NCBI GenBank assembly: GCA_039192515.1
Contig: JBCCXA010000035.1
Span: 1 to 37,029, forward strand
DNA length: 37,029 nucleotides
Direction of reading: 5' to 3'
Source: Verrucomicrobiota bacterium
GTDB taxonomy: Bacteria; Verrucomicrobiota; Verrucomicrobiia; Methylacidiphilales; JBCCWR01
The position numbers were made by a program, and so were the translations under genes. Each line of letters opens with the position of its first letter. The first letter of the stretch is position 1. Below are positions 14,721 through 23,407 of the stretch, piece after piece. Under the pieces are notes generated by a model. It did not search any database. It had not been told where the DNA came from and saw nothing but the letters and a program-made list of their open reading frames with translations.

Positions 14721-16414
14721 TTTGATTTCCTATTCTTAGGCTTATTTCTTTTTCGCTTGGTCTTCCTTTTAGCTTTTTCAGGCTCTAACTTGTTTGGGAA
14801 GTTCTGACGTTTTTTCTTCTTTTCCTTCGCAGACCTATTTTCTAGATCACCCTCAGGCGTATTGGAAATCTTCTTTCGTTTCTTTTTAGAAAATTTTGCC
14901 GTTTGTTGTAGATCTTTCTCAGATTTTTTATGATCACTCACGCGCTTATTTTTTACTTTAGGTGCAGGAAGGCTTGCACGATCTTGGTGATCATTTTTTG
15001 CTCGCTTGGTGCTTTTATCTCTTGTATCTAGAGCTCTAGTTCTATCTTTTGATGGTCTGGCACGTTTAGGTGTTTGGGAATCACGCGCTGGTTTAGGCTG
15101 CTTACGCCTTCTGCCCTCTTTGCTTGTGTGTTGACCGCCCTTGGTTTTGCTCTTCTTCATACGAAGGTAGCGCTCTTCCGCACCAAAAGGTTTGTGAATA
15201 TAATTGTTGAAGCGGTTCTGTAATTCCTGACTATGATGCGGATGCTTTGTTTCAACCGGTATAGACCGACGTATCAATTTTTCGATTTCTAAAAGAGAAC
15301 TAAGATCTTTTCTGGCACAGAAAGAAACCGACTTTCCTTCTGCTCCCGCCCGTGCAGTTCGACCGATACGGTGCACATAAGACTCAGCTTCATCAGGAAG
15401 CTCATAGTTTACAACGAGTGTAAGATTTTTAATATCGATACCACGAGCAGCAACATCTGTCGCAACCATCACGCTAGATTTACCAGAGCTAAAACGCTCT
15501 AGAGCTTTTTGCCTTGCTGATTGTGTTTTATCTCCATGAATGGCCTCTGCCCTGATTCCTTGATGGTTCAATGTAGAGGCAAGTTGATTGGCACCACTTT
15601 TCGTTCGACTAAAGATCAAGGTCAATCGCCGGCCTGCTTGGCTATCTTGCTCTTGTAGAAGGTCTAGGAGAAGTTGTAATTTATTTTCCTGATCTAGGAA
15701 ACAAACGTATTGATCAATTTTTTCCGCGGTCGTTTTGTTGGGGCTGATGGCTATATGAACAGGATCCTTCAAGATCTGCTCCGCCAAATTCTTTAACGAT
15801 ACGGACATGGTAGCCGAAAAAAACAGCGTCTGGCGCGTGGAAGGAAGCTGGCTCACAATGGCTTTAATATCATGTATAAAGCCCATATCCAGCATTCGAT
15901 CCGCTTCATCAAGCACTAGAATTTCCAGTTCGCTGAGGTCCATATGACCACTGTTATGAAGGTCCATCAAACGGCCTGGTGTAGCCACTAAAACATCCAC
16001 TCCTTTTTCTAAAGCTCTGATTTGCGGTGCATGGCGGACCCCTCCATAGACAACGGCTCGGCGACATTGCAAGTGTTTTCCATAGCGACTAAAACTCTTT
16101 TCAATCTGCACAGCTAGTTCGCGGGTGGGTGTTAAAACAAGGGAACGAACCTGGTGTGGTTTGATGCCCTGATAAGTTTCACTCAAAATATGCAAGATAG
16201 GTAACGCAAATGCCGCAGTCTTACCCGTCCCTGTTTGAGCACTGCCTATGAGATCTTTACCCTCAAGAATGACGGGGATGCCTTTTGCCTGTATGGGAGA
16301 AGGCTCCTTGTAATCATTTTTTTGCAAGGCCTTTTGAATAGGTTGGCATAGCTTCAGATCAAGAAAGCTTAAAGCTATCTCGGGAGACATGTCTTCTTTG
16401 GAGTGTTTACTCAT
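14714..16414 (-). CDS. DEAD-box ATP-dependent RNA helicase, RhlE-like
   Basis: 566 residues. All core motifs are present: Q motif region (FLDLKLCQPI...PSPIQ, residues 17-42), AQTGTGKT (59-66), PTREL (96-100), TPGR (145-148), DEAD (169-172), SAT (200-202), the ATDVAARGID block (318-327) and HRIGRTAR (348-355). From about residue 400 a 165-residue tail is almost wholly Lys/Arg-rich with Ser, Pro and Asp. It is low-complexity and probably an RNA-binding extension; such tails are usual in RhlE-type helicases, though this one is long. Likely role: unwinding in ribosome assembly or RNA decay, especially in the cold. A 280-nt leader separates it from waaA upstream, so it is probably transcribed independently. 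Confidence 0.92.
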   Translation of the reverse strand: MSKHSKEDMSPEIALSFLDLKLCQPIQKALQKNDYKEPSPIQAKGIPVILEGKDLIGSAQTGTGKTAAFALPILHILSETYQGIKPHQVRSLVLTPTRELAVQIEKSFSRYGKHLQCRRAVVYGGVRHAPQIRALEKGVDVLVATPGRLMDLHNSGHMDLSELEILVLDEADRMLDMGFIHDIKAIVSQLPSTRQTLFFSATMSVSLKNLAEQILKDPVHIAISPNKTTAEKIDQYVCFLDQENKLQLLLDLLQEQDSQAGRRLTLIFSRTKSGANQLASTLNHQGIRAEAIHGDKTQSARQKALERFSSGKSSVMVATDVAARGIDIKNLTLVVNYELPDEAESYVHRIGRTARAGAEGKSVSFCARKDLSSLLEIEKLIRRSIPVETKHPHHSQELQNRFNNYIHKPFGAEERYLRMKKSKTKGGQHTSKEGRRRKQPKPARDSQTPKRARPSKDRTRALDTRDKSTKRAKNDHQDRASLPAPKVKNKRVSDHKKSEKDLQQTAKFSKKKRKKISNTPEGDLENRSAKEKKKKRQNFPNKLEPEKAKRKTKRKRNKPKNRKSKT

Positions 16415-16601
16415 ATTTCATTTCTATTTTGATGGAAAAAATGACGTGGGTGAATCCGCATGATGGATGACCCGATTATCGATGTGTGCAAGATCTGGAA
16501 ACTAGTGACTTTGAATGATTTAGCAAGTAATCCTTTAAGTATTTTTTAATAACGAATTGCCTTCTAGGCTAAAGTTCTCAAAACTGGATGCGATATATTG
16601 G

Positions 16602-16625
16602 ACTAGGTCGTAGGTGCGACTTAGT
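16602..16625. repeat. Hairpin between waaA and the helicase gene
   Basis: ACTAGGTCG (16602-16610) and CGACTTAGT (16617-16625) form nine pairs with one G-T, around a 6-nt loop. No T-run follows on either side, so it is not a standard intrinsic terminator. It may be part of the helicase 5' leader or the waaA 3' end. Confidence 0.35.
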
Positions 16626-16694
16626 GCTTGATGTATAGAGCATGATCCTTCATTTAGAGATTTCTCCCGTAATTTGAACTATTTCGAGAGAACT

Positions 16695-18014
16695 TTATGT
16701 TGAGTGCTCTAAGGCACCTATTACCGCTTCGGCAGTGATTTGACCGGCTCGCATCTCTTGTGCAAATAGCTTCATCGCATTTTTCCCAATGGAATGGACA
16801 AGCTGAGGTTTAGACAATAATTCATTGACCATCTTTTCAAAACCCTCCCAATTTGCCACTTGCTTTAACCCATCATTCTTAACAAATATCTCGGTGAGGT
16901 AGGGGAAGTTCTGCATGTGAGGCCCCACCACCACCGCCTTACCTAAACGTGTTGGCTCTAAAAAGTTTTGTCCCCCTTGACCATGCAAGCTCTTCCCCAC
17001 AAAAACAATGCTTCCCAAATGATACAAATCACGCAATTCTCCTGTAGTGTCTACGATCAAAACCGTGTTGTTGCTATTCGGCTCCTCTAGCACATGCTGA
17101 CACTCTGATCGCAAGGTGATGGCTAGTTTGTGCTCTTTACATAAAGTTATAATCTCTTGGAGACGTTCAACATGCCGAGGTGCAATAACAAGCCTCAGTT
17201 TAGGAATAGTCTCTTTCGCTTTGAGATAATATTTAATCACTCCTTCCTCTTCTCCTAAATGAGTGCTTCCTGCAAATAGCACAGGATCTTTTTCATTCCA
17301 AGCTAAGCATTCACGTATCTGAACTGCCTTCTTCATATCTACTTGGCCTAAAGAAGCGACTTCAAATTTGAGGCTACCTACAGGGAAAATAACATGCCTA
17401 TGAAATCCTGCTCGGGTCATTCGTTCAATCTCACGCTCATCTTGCACACCCACCCACTCAATCTCACCTATTACATACCTCAGAAGAAACCGAAATCGCT
17501 GCATTCGGTTTGCTGATTTCTCAGAAACGCGTGCATTCACTACCCAAACAGGGATCTGTCGACCTCGAGCCTCCCAAATCAGGTTAGGCCATAATTCCTG
17601 CTCGACTAATATGATAAGCTTAGGATTCACTACCTGATAGAAGCTTTTTATACACCATAAAAAATCAAATGGCGTGTACAGGACAAAAGTTTTTTCATCG
17701 ATTAGCTCCTTACCTACTGCCTTCCCCGTAGCAGTAGTCGTTGTGATAACAATCTGTAAATCAGGTTTCCTTTTTCTCAGTTCCTCGACCAACACCTTAG
17801 CCTGTAACATCTCGCCCACGCTAACTGCATGTATCCATAGAGGATCACCAAAGGATTTCAAGCGAGCTTTTAGTGATGCGCTGTAAAGAGCCCATCTTTG
17901 GACAAAGCTGTCTGCGAAATGGCCCCGTCGCCACATTTTCCAACCATAATGAGGCGTCATCAAAACAAAGCCCAAGGAAAATATTATTTGATAAAGTAGC
18001 CAAACCAAACGCAT
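16695..18014 (-). CDS. waaA: 3-deoxy-D-manno-octulosonic acid (Kdo) transferase
   Basis: 439 residues, normal for WaaA/KdtA (GT30). An N-terminal membrane anchor (LLYQIIFSLGFVLMTPHYGW) is followed by WIHAVSVGEMLQA, whose Glu is the expected acceptor-activating residue. VVNPKLIILVEQELWPNLIWE, VVNARVSEKS and the donor-side AGSTHLGEEE and GQGGQNFLEPTRLGKAVVVGPHMQNF are hallmark blocks. It adds Kdo to lipid A precursor on the cytoplasmic face of the inner membrane, which shows that the organism makes lipopolysaccharide. Its start is 22 nt after the xerC stop, suggesting one operon with xerC and the upstream small exported protein. Confidence 0.95.
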   Translation of the reverse strand: MRLVWLLYQIIFSLGFVLMTPHYGWKMWRRGHFADSFVQRWALYSASLKARLKSFGDPLWIHAVSVGEMLQAKVLVEELRKRKPDLQIVITTTTATGKAVGKELIDEKTFVLYTPFDFLWCIKSFYQVVNPKLIILVEQELWPNLIWEARGRQIPVWVVNARVSEKSANRMQRFRFLLRYVIGEIEWVGVQDEREIERMTRAGFHRHVIFPVGSLKFEVASLGQVDMKKAVQIRECLAWNEKDPVLFAGSTHLGEEEGVIKYYLKAKETIPKLRLVIAPRHVERLQEIITLCKEHKLAITLRSECQHVLEEPNSNNTVLIVDTTGELRDLYHLGSIVFVGKSLHGQGGQNFLEPTRLGKAVVVGPHMQNFPYLTEIFVKNDGLKQVANWEGFEKMVNELLSKPQLVHSIGKNAMKLFAQEMRAGQITAEAVIGALEHST

Positions 18015-18036
18015 TCATTAACTCCAAAAAAATTCT

Positions 18037-18990
18037 TTAAGCTCTAGGATGAGCTTTTTCATAGCTCTTTCTCAATCTATCGGCCGTTATTTGGGTATAG
18101 ACTTGAGTGGTTGTTAAATTCGCGTGACCGAGCATCTCTTGAAGTGATCTTAAATCCGCACCACGATCCAACAGATGGGTTGCAAAGCTATGGCGAAGTT
18201 TATGAGGTGTGATTGCAGGGTCCAAACCCGTCTCAACCAGGTACTTCTTAAACATCATTTGAACGGAGCGAGGCGTGATTGCCTTGCCCGTCGGACCTAC
18301 AAAAATGATTTCTGATTTTAATTTTTCCGGCAGCGTTTCTCGATAAAGTTTTAATGCATACCAAGCAGGTTCGCCTACGGGCACTAGTCTCTCCTTCTTA
18401 CCTTTACCCATCACTCGAACCATGCCATTCTTTTCCTCCAAATGTTCCAACTTTAGCTGCACTAATTCACTTATACGTAAGCCACTACTGTATAACACTT
18501 CCAAGATAGCGACATCTCGTAAGGCTCTCCATTTCTTCTTTTGTTGGGATTTTTCATCTTCAAGCAATTTATTTTCTTTAGCCCAAATTCTTATGGGTGC
18601 TTCTAAAAACGCACTCACTTGATCCTCGGATAAAAACTTGGGTAGCCGTTTTTCCTTTGCTGGTAATTTTACATTTTTAACTGGGTTGCCGGCATACAAC
18701 TCAGTCCTCTCTAAGTAACGATAAAAGGAACGCAGTGCTGAAAAGCGCAAACGTAGGGAGGCTCCTTTTAGTTTATGCGCTTTTGAGAGCTCAAAAAGAT
18801 AGGATCTAAAATCAAGATATTCCAAGCTATCCCAACGTTTGTCCTTGGAACTAAAAAAAATAGATACCTCTAAGAGTGCTTGTCTGTAATTTCGGATCGT
18901 ATAAGACGATTGTCCTTTTTCATGCTCGAGGTAATGCAAAAAGTGCTCTACCCATTCCTTAGGCTCTAGAACTTTCTTCTGCTCCAACAT
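18037..18990 (-). CDS. xerC: Site-specific tyrosine recombinase XerC/XerD family
   Basis: 317 residues. An N-terminal SAM-like core-binding domain (residues 12-95) is followed by the catalytic domain with Arg172 (SSGLRISEL), Lys in GKGKKER (about 196-198), His263 and Arg266 (HKLRHSFATH), His289 (LGHANLTTTQ) and nucleophile Tyr298. An extra Lys/Glu-rich stretch at about 134-155 makes it somewhat longer than E. coli XerC. The family resolves chromosome dimers at dif. XerC and XerD cannot be separated by eye. Being in a housekeeping operon, 13 nt after the small exported protein and 22 nt before waaA, it is more likely the cellular Xer than a mobile-element integrase. No dif-like site was recognised. 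Confidence 0.9.
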   Translation of the reverse strand: MLEQKKVLEPKEWVEHFLHYLEHEKGQSSYTIRNYRQALLEVSIFFSSKDKRWDSLEYLDFRSYLFELSKAHKLKGASLRLRFSALRSFYRYLERTELYAGNPVKNVKLPAKEKRLPKFLSEDQVSAFLEAPIRIWAKENKLLEDEKSQQKKKWRALRDVAILEVLYSSGLRISELVQLKLEHLEEKNGMVRVMGKGKKERLVPVGEPAWYALKLYRETLPEKLKSEIIFVGPTGKAITPRSVQMMFKKYLVETGLDPAITPHKLRHSFATHLLDRGADLRSLQEMLGHANLTTTQVYTQITADRLRKSYEKAHPRA

Positions 18991-19003
18991 GACAGACTAT
19001 GAT

Positions 19004-19492
19004 TTAAATTCTTTCCTTGAGAGGTTCTTGGCCTTGGTCTCCGAAAGTGAGTGTACTACTACTGTATTCATCTCCAAAAGTTAAAAACAAGCTAACCACT
19101 TGATAAATGCCATAGAGCAGATCGCTTTTCTTTAGTGGAGAGAGTGGATGGATGTAAGCGGAATATAGAACTCCACCGCTACTAGCATATCGAGCATCCA
19201 AAGCTCTGTGAAAATTGGCTTCCATCATACTATTTTTTTCCTCTTCAGTTACTTGGTTGTACCTCTTAATTGGAGAGATGATCCGCATGCGATCATTTGA
19301 CTCATCATAGATGCAGTAGAGAGGAACTTCCTTATACATGAATTTAATAACATGATTCTCTATCTCAAGTTTATCTTCCGTGAACTCACGTACAATGTCC
19401 TCTAGCTTCTTGCCACTCATAGGATCACTTTCGGCGTATACTGAGTTTAGGCTAGAAGCCATGATAAATAGAACGAATACAAATTGTTTCAT
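19004..19492 (-). CDS. Small exported protein of unknown function (YbjN-like impression)
   Basis: 162 residues with a clear signal peptide (MKQFVFVLFIMASSLNSVYAES, cleavage after VYA). The mature part LEDIVREF..., DRMRIISPI, MEANFHRALDARYASSGGVLYSAYIHPLSPL and a C-terminal IYQVVSLFLTFGDEY recalls the YbjN/CesT-chaperone-like fold seen in proteins of many aquatic bacteria. That is a pattern impression only. The gene is the first of a likely operon with xerC (13 nt) and waaA. Immediately upstream lies repeat copy A, which contains a 45-codon frame (19509-19646, minus) ending 16 nt before this start. That frame has AGGAGG before an internal ATG, so a leader peptide is conceivable. Confidence 0.75.
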   Translation of the reverse strand: MKQFVFVLFIMASSLNSVYAESDPMSGKKLEDIVREFTEDKLEIENHVIKFMYKEVPLYCIYDESNDRMRIISPIKRYNQVTEEEKNSMMEANFHRALDARYASSGGVLYSAYIHPLSPLKKSDLLYGIYQVVSLFLTFGDEYSSSTLTFGDQGQEPLKERI

Positions 19493-20032
19493 TGTGAGTG
19501 CCTTTTCCTTATCCCCGCATGATACAATAGAGACTTAAAGAACTCCACAAGATCTTGTCACTAAGAAACATAGAACCTCCTAAAGGTATTCCTTTAGGCA
19601 TACATCTTTGTTGCTTCTCTTTTCCCTGTGACTCAAGCTTTTTCACGTCTGGTTCAATTTCTAGTAGATCATTCGAGTTAAAATTAATACTACAAGTATT
19701 AGAGTGTAGCTGTGGATTTTGAAAGGAGAACTATTGAGAACAAAGCTACCACAGATGTGGTAAGAGAGAAATTTCTGTATGAGGAGCAATACTTGATCCC
19801 TAAGAGGAACAAAATTAAAACCTGTTTTAAATCAAGCTCTAAGATAGGACACATTTATATAGTTTGCGGTGATTATTGCTTGTCGCCTCTAGCTAAAGAT
19901 ATAAATCACTTTGCTCGACATGCCTTAATTTTAAGTATTTTGTTAGCGGGCATTTGCCTCTCAAAATTCACGGGCAAAACGTATTGATATGCCATTTCTT
20001 GTAAGATAGCAAAACACTTGTTAAGCTAAGTC
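19493..20032. other. Intergenic region with repeat copy A
   Basis: 540 nt between the divergent small exported protein gene and the GT2 gene. 19511-19690 is repeat copy A. A 91-codon frame from a GTG at 19712 to 19987 has no family resemblance, no Shine-Dalgarno at a normal distance and an unusual composition, so it is not called. Confidence 0.45.
19511..19690 (-). repeat. Dispersed repeat family, copy A
   Basis: Read on the minus strand, TTTTAACTCGAATGATC, TAGAAATTGAACC, GTGAAAAAGCTTGAGTCACA and GATGTATGCC align with copies B, C and D. The end ACAAGATCTTGTGGAG ... CTTTAAGTCTCTATTG aligns well with copy B. ACAAGATCTTGT is itself a perfect 12-bp palindrome, and its core CAAGATCTTG is kept in B. 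In the frame matching B's protein, the end reads QDLVEFFKSLLYHAG against QDLAQIFKSLFYYSG in B. A and B agree at about 65-70% of positions by eye. Confidence 0.8.
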
Positions 20033-20779
20033 ATGGGAATTGCCTTAGATGTACTCCTCGTTATACCTGCATACTGCGAGGAGGATAGATTGCCCGGCTT
20101 TCTGGATGAGCTGATACCTATGCTATCACCCTTACCCACAAAGATAGGACTTCTCATTGTGGATGACGGCTCTCCAATTAGCAGCCAAAAGAAACTACAA
20201 AACTATCTATCCAGACAAATAAAAAATGCACCTCATCTATTGCTAGAACCGCTCTACTTAAAAGAAAACCTCGGCAAAGGGGGAGCCATTGCTTCAGGCT
20301 GGTCAACAGACATTAAAGCGAAGTGGCTAGCTTTTGTAGATGCTGACGGAGCTGTGCCACCTTATGAAATCAAACGGCTCATACAATTGATAAAAAAGAT
20401 ACCTCCTCACACAGCGATTTTTGCATCTAGAATCAAAATGCTTGGCAAAAAGATTGATAGAACATTGTTGAGACATTTACTTGGCAGAGTATTTGCCACC
20501 TCTGTCGGAACACTCATAAACGAAAATGTTTATGATACTCAGTGCGGCTTTAAAATCATTCCCTACGCATCTTGGCAGAAAATGAAGCATTTAGTTCAAG
20601 AAAAAAGCTTCGCTTTTGATGTAGAGTTGCTGGCGCTACTTGAGCATATGGGGATCTCTGTTCAAGAAGAACCCATTGACTGGAGAGATATTGCAGGCAG
20701 TAAAGTAAATGTCCTAGACGATGGCATAAAAATGTTCCAAGCCATTATTAGACTAAGGCAAAGAAAAAAAGAATGGTGA
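20033..20779 (+). CDS. Family 2 glycosyltransferase, polyprenyl/dolichyl-phosphate hexose synthase-like
   Basis: 248 residues, GT-A fold. VLLVIPAYCEEDRLPGF (8-24) opens the nucleotide-binding region. IVDDGS (42-47) and FVDADGAVPP (101-110) carry the sugar-nucleotide and metal ligands, and NLGKGGAIASGW lies between them. The C-terminal DTQCGFKII and the GSKVNVLDDGIKM block are typical of dolichyl-phosphate beta-glucosyltransferase-like enzymes, which load a hexose onto a polyprenyl phosphate at the inner membrane. There is no membrane segment in this protein. It ends 11 nt before the convergent gene at 20791. Donor and acceptor cannot be named. Confidence 0.85.
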   Translation: MGIALDVLLVIPAYCEEDRLPGFLDELIPMLSPLPTKIGLLIVDDGSPISSQKKLQNYLSRQIKNAPHLLLEPLYLKENLGKGGAIASGWSTDIKAKWLAFVDADGAVPPYEIKRLIQLIKKIPPHTAIFASRIKMLGKKIDRTLLRHLLGRVFATSVGTLINENVYDTQCGFKIIPYASWQKMKHLVQEKSFAFDVELLALLEHMGISVQEEPIDWRDIAGSKVNVLDDGIKMFQAIIRLRQRKKEW

Positions 20780-20790
20780 GAAGAGTCTGT

Positions 20791-21669
20791 TTATGAATTC
20801 TTCAATACTAGCATTGTTTCAATCAAACGCTCTCTGATTGCTTTGGCGATTTCTGAAAGCTCTTTTTGTTTACTCTGATAAATTTGACGGCCCGACTCCG
20901 TTTCGATCTTAATAGCCTCATACCCAAACATACTGACATCATAGGGACTGGCTTGCATATCTATAACTCGCGATTTCCAAGCTAAGTCAAAGGCATCTCT
21001 AAGAATGTCAGAGGAAATCCAAGGATAAAATTTATATGCCCATTTATAAAGATCCATATTCGCATGAATACATCCAGGCTGTTCGAGAGACCTGCGGTTC
21101 CTCGTTGTAGGTTGATAATGATTCCAAGGCTTTGCCGTTTTTGAGAAGAAACGAAAAGCATCAAAATGCGTGCAACAAATAGACTGATTTTTTACGATCT
21201 TTACAATCTCATGATGAGATAAACGAAGGGGTAACTGTTGGTGCCTGACATCCTCAACATCTGTCACCATAGCCCACTCATGTAAACCAAAGCATGCTAA
21301 AAATGGAGGCTTTTTATTGATTTCTTGTAGAAGTTGAAGAGTCCAATTTAAACCCTCTCTGCGTTGTCTGGGGAACAAAGAAGCATCTAACCAGATACCT
21401 TGGTCTCTTTTCACAAAAGGTCCCCAAGACCAACCAGCTAAATCAGCATTCTCCAATATAACACCTACCCCTGGAGTCCAGCGAATAAGGTGTGAGGCTC
21501 TAAAAGAATAGTACTCAAATAAAAAATCATAAATAGGATGCTTCTCAGCTCTTGATTGACGACAGAGATGCCCTTGGATTCTTTCAGATAAAGCATTTGA
21601 ATGGTTTTCTTGGCAACGCTCCCAATCCACTTTTGGCATATTCGTACTATTTTTTTCTGTGACTACCAT
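20791..21669 (-). CDS. Conserved protein often labelled 3-methyladenine DNA glycosylase; function unproven
   Basis: 292 residues. HPIYDFLFEYYSFRASHLIRWTPG (residues 45-68), CTHFDAFRFF, NHYQPTTRNRRSLEQPGCIHANMDLYKWAYK, VIDMQASPYDVS and GYEAIKIETESGRQIY are strongly conserved blocks of a family I recall from actinobacteria and Verrucomicrobia. Database entries of that family tend to be named 3-methyladenine DNA glycosylase, without a helix-hairpin-helix or other glycosylase motif that I can see. The many invariant His, Asp and Cys residues suggest an enzyme. No signal peptide. The start may be the Met of MPKVDW, 10 codons in. It is divergent from the WaaG-like gene and convergent with the GT2 gene, so context does not help. 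Confidence 0.6.
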   Translation of the reverse strand: MVVTEKNSTNMPKVDWERCQENHSNALSERIQGHLCRQSRAEKHPIYDFLFEYYSFRASHLIRWTPGVGVILENADLAGWSWGPFVKRDQGIWLDASLFPRQRREGLNWTLQLLQEINKKPPFLACFGLHEWAMVTDVEDVRHQQLPLRLSHHEIVKIVKNQSICCTHFDAFRFFSKTAKPWNHYQPTTRNRRSLEQPGCIHANMDLYKWAYKFYPWISSDILRDAFDLAWKSRVIDMQASPYDVSMFGYEAIKIETESGRQIYQSKQKELSEIAKAIRERLIETMLVLKNS

Positions 21670-21761
21670 ATTACTAAAATTTATCTGCCAAGAATTATGT
21701 TAGCAAAAAAATATCCGTGCGATTTGTTCAACACAGCTGTATTAATACACTTTCAATTCTA

Positions 21762-22814
21762 ATGAAGCAGCTTTTATTTATCAGACGAAGATGGTCTCAA
21801 AAAGGTGGTGCAGAAAATTATTTGCGTAGAGTAGCTAGGGCCCTCAAAACAAAAGAATACCAACTTTCTCTGTTATGTGAATCGTGGGGATCAGATGATA
21901 ATAACTTCGAACACATTCACCATATACAAAAATCAAATAACCCCGATTTATTTGCCTCTTATGCTAATGCATATATCGAAAACTTAAAGCCCAAACCATT
22001 CATTTTTAGTTTAGAGCGAGGTATTACATGCGACATATACCGGGCGGGTGATGGTGTTCATGCAGCTTGGCTGAACCGTAGAGCTAAGTATTCCTCATGG
22101 AGAGCAAAAATCAGCAATGTAATAAACCCTAAAAACCGAAAAGTTAAAAAACTAGAAAACTTCACCTTAAATAGCACCCATACAAGACACATCATGGCCA
22201 ATTCAAAAATGGTCCGCGATGATATTATTAAACACTCTGTTTTTCCCAAGAAGAACATCTCTATACTCTATAATGCTATTGATATCGAGACGTTTACTGG
22301 AGGAAACCGCGAGAAAGGACGAAATTCACTGGGTCTTACTGAAAAAGAATATGTCATCTTACTAGTAGGTCATGGTCCGGAACGCAAGGGACACAAACTA
22401 GCCAAGAGTATGGTGCAACTGAGTAAGACTCTAGCAAAGCTAATCATTGTTGATACCTCCCCGTCTTGCCCTATGCCAGACCTCTACGCTGCAGCAGATG
22501 TTTTTCTTTTTCCTTCTTTATATGATCCTTTCCCCAGTGTGGTTTTAGAAGCAATGGCCTCTGGCTTACCGGTAATCACCACCTATGAAACAGGTGCCTC
22601 TGAGATTATTCATCAAGGACATAATGGATTCATGCTTGATAGCCCTACGAATATCAGCCAAGGTGCAAATTTCATTGCGGAACTGACCAATGTGAAGCTA
22701 CGTAAGGCTATTGGCTTGGCTGCACAACAAACGGCAACTCACTACAATATGCCTGAACATATTGAAAAGCTAATTGATCATATCAATACTACTGCCAAAT
22801 GTGCTCCCTCGTAA
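21762..22814 (+). CDS. Family 4 glycosyltransferase, WaaG-like lipopolysaccharide core transferase
   Basis: About 350 residues from ATG 21762 (MKQLLFIRRRWSQKGGAE); an upstream GTG at 21717 in the same frame adds 15 unlikely residues. The GT-B fold begins with GGAENYLRRVARAL. RGITCDIYRAGDGVHAAWLNRR is very close to the WaaG block (FERVPGCDIYRAGDGVH in E. coli, as I recall). VGHGPERKGHKLAKS, then PSLYDPFPSVVLEAMASGLPVITT and GASEII, form the donor site with the usual Glu-rich motif. WaaG adds the first outer-core glucose, which is a fair guess here given waaA nearby. Its last 26 nt overlap the end of rdgB on the other strand. Confidence 0.85.
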   Translation: MKQLLFIRRRWSQKGGAENYLRRVARALKTKEYQLSLLCESWGSDDNNFEHIHHIQKSNNPDLFASYANAYIENLKPKPFIFSLERGITCDIYRAGDGVHAAWLNRRAKYSSWRAKISNVINPKNRKVKKLENFTLNSTHTRHIMANSKMVRDDIIKHSVFPKKNISILYNAIDIETFTGGNREKGRNSLGLTEKEYVILLVGHGPERKGHKLAKSMVQLSKTLAKLIIVDTSPSCPMPDLYAAADVFLFPSLYDPFPSVVLEAMASGLPVITTYETGASEIIHQGHNGFMLDSPTNISQGANFIAELTNVKLRKAIGLAAQQTATHYNMPEHIEKLIDHINTTAKCAPS

Positions 22815-23370
22815 GATGCTCGATGGCTTTACCTCGATGACTCATAGCATTTTTAAGCTTAGGTAGTAATTCAGCAAAACTAAGGCTTTCACCCTCTGGA
22901 ACAAACAAAGGATCATAGCCAAATCCTCCTTCTCCGGAGAGAGTTTCCATAATCTTGCCCTTACAAACCCCCTCATAAGTAGCGGTAATTTGCTTGGACT
23001 CGGCTACAGCCAGTACGCATCTAAATTGTGCACGCCTATCAGTAGCTCCTTGCAAAGCTTTTAAGAGTTTCAGATTATTATCTGAATCTGTTGCACTCTC
23101 ACCAGCATACCTTGCAGAGTAAACCCCCGGGGCTCCATTTAAGGCCTCCACTTCCAAACCTGAATCATCAGCAATAACTGGCGCTTTAGTTAATTGAGCA
23201 ATTGCTAATGCCTTCTTGCAAGCATTCTCTTGGAAGGTCTCACCATCCTCAATAACTTCAGGCACATCTCCTAAATCGCGAGTACTTAGCACTTCCCATT
23301 TAGCACCTAGAATTTCTTGAAATTCACGGACTTTGCCCAGATTACATGTAGCTATAACAAGTTTTTTCAC
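22789..23370 (-). CDS. rdgB: dITP/XTP pyrophosphatase (RdgB/HAM1 family)
   Basis: 193 residues from a GTG at 23370 (VKKLVIATCNLGKVREFQEIL). The open frame runs upstream to 23499, but that part lies inside thiS and adds 43 residues foreign to the family, so the GTG is preferred. Family motifs are TCNLGKVREF at the N-terminus, VIADDSGLEV with the metal-binding acidic residues, GAPGVYSARYAG, GFGYDPLF and MSHRGKA. It hydrolyses non-canonical purine triphosphates to keep them out of DNA. It is the last gene of the thi run, 37 nt after thiS, and overlaps the convergent WaaG-like gene by 26 nt. Confidence 0.94.
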   Translation of the reverse strand: MKKLVIATCNLGKVREFQEILGAKWEVLSTRDLGDVPEVIEDGETFQENACKKALAIAQLTKAPVIADDSGLEVEALNGAPGVYSARYAGESATDSDNNLKLLKALQGATDRRAQFRCVLAVAESKQITATYEGVCKGKIMETLSGEGGFGYDPLFVPEGESLSFAELLPKLKNAMSHRGKAIEHLTREHIWQ

Positions 23371-23407
23371 CGTAGACTTATAAATAGCTTTTGACTGATT
23401 ACCAGCT

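Noticed and set aside
16455..16545. Another repeat copy before the helicase gene
   Set aside because: ACCCGATTATC and GCAAGATCT match copy B, but the blocks between are missing, so chance cannot be excluded.
18037..18990. Integrase of a mobile element integrated at tRNA-Pro
   Set aside because: The protein reads as a housekeeping Xer recombinase in an operon with waaA, far from the tRNA, and no attachment-site duplication was seen.
19712..19987. 91-codon frame from a GTG
   Set aside because: No family resemblance, no suitable ribosome binding site, and the composition does not look like a protein.
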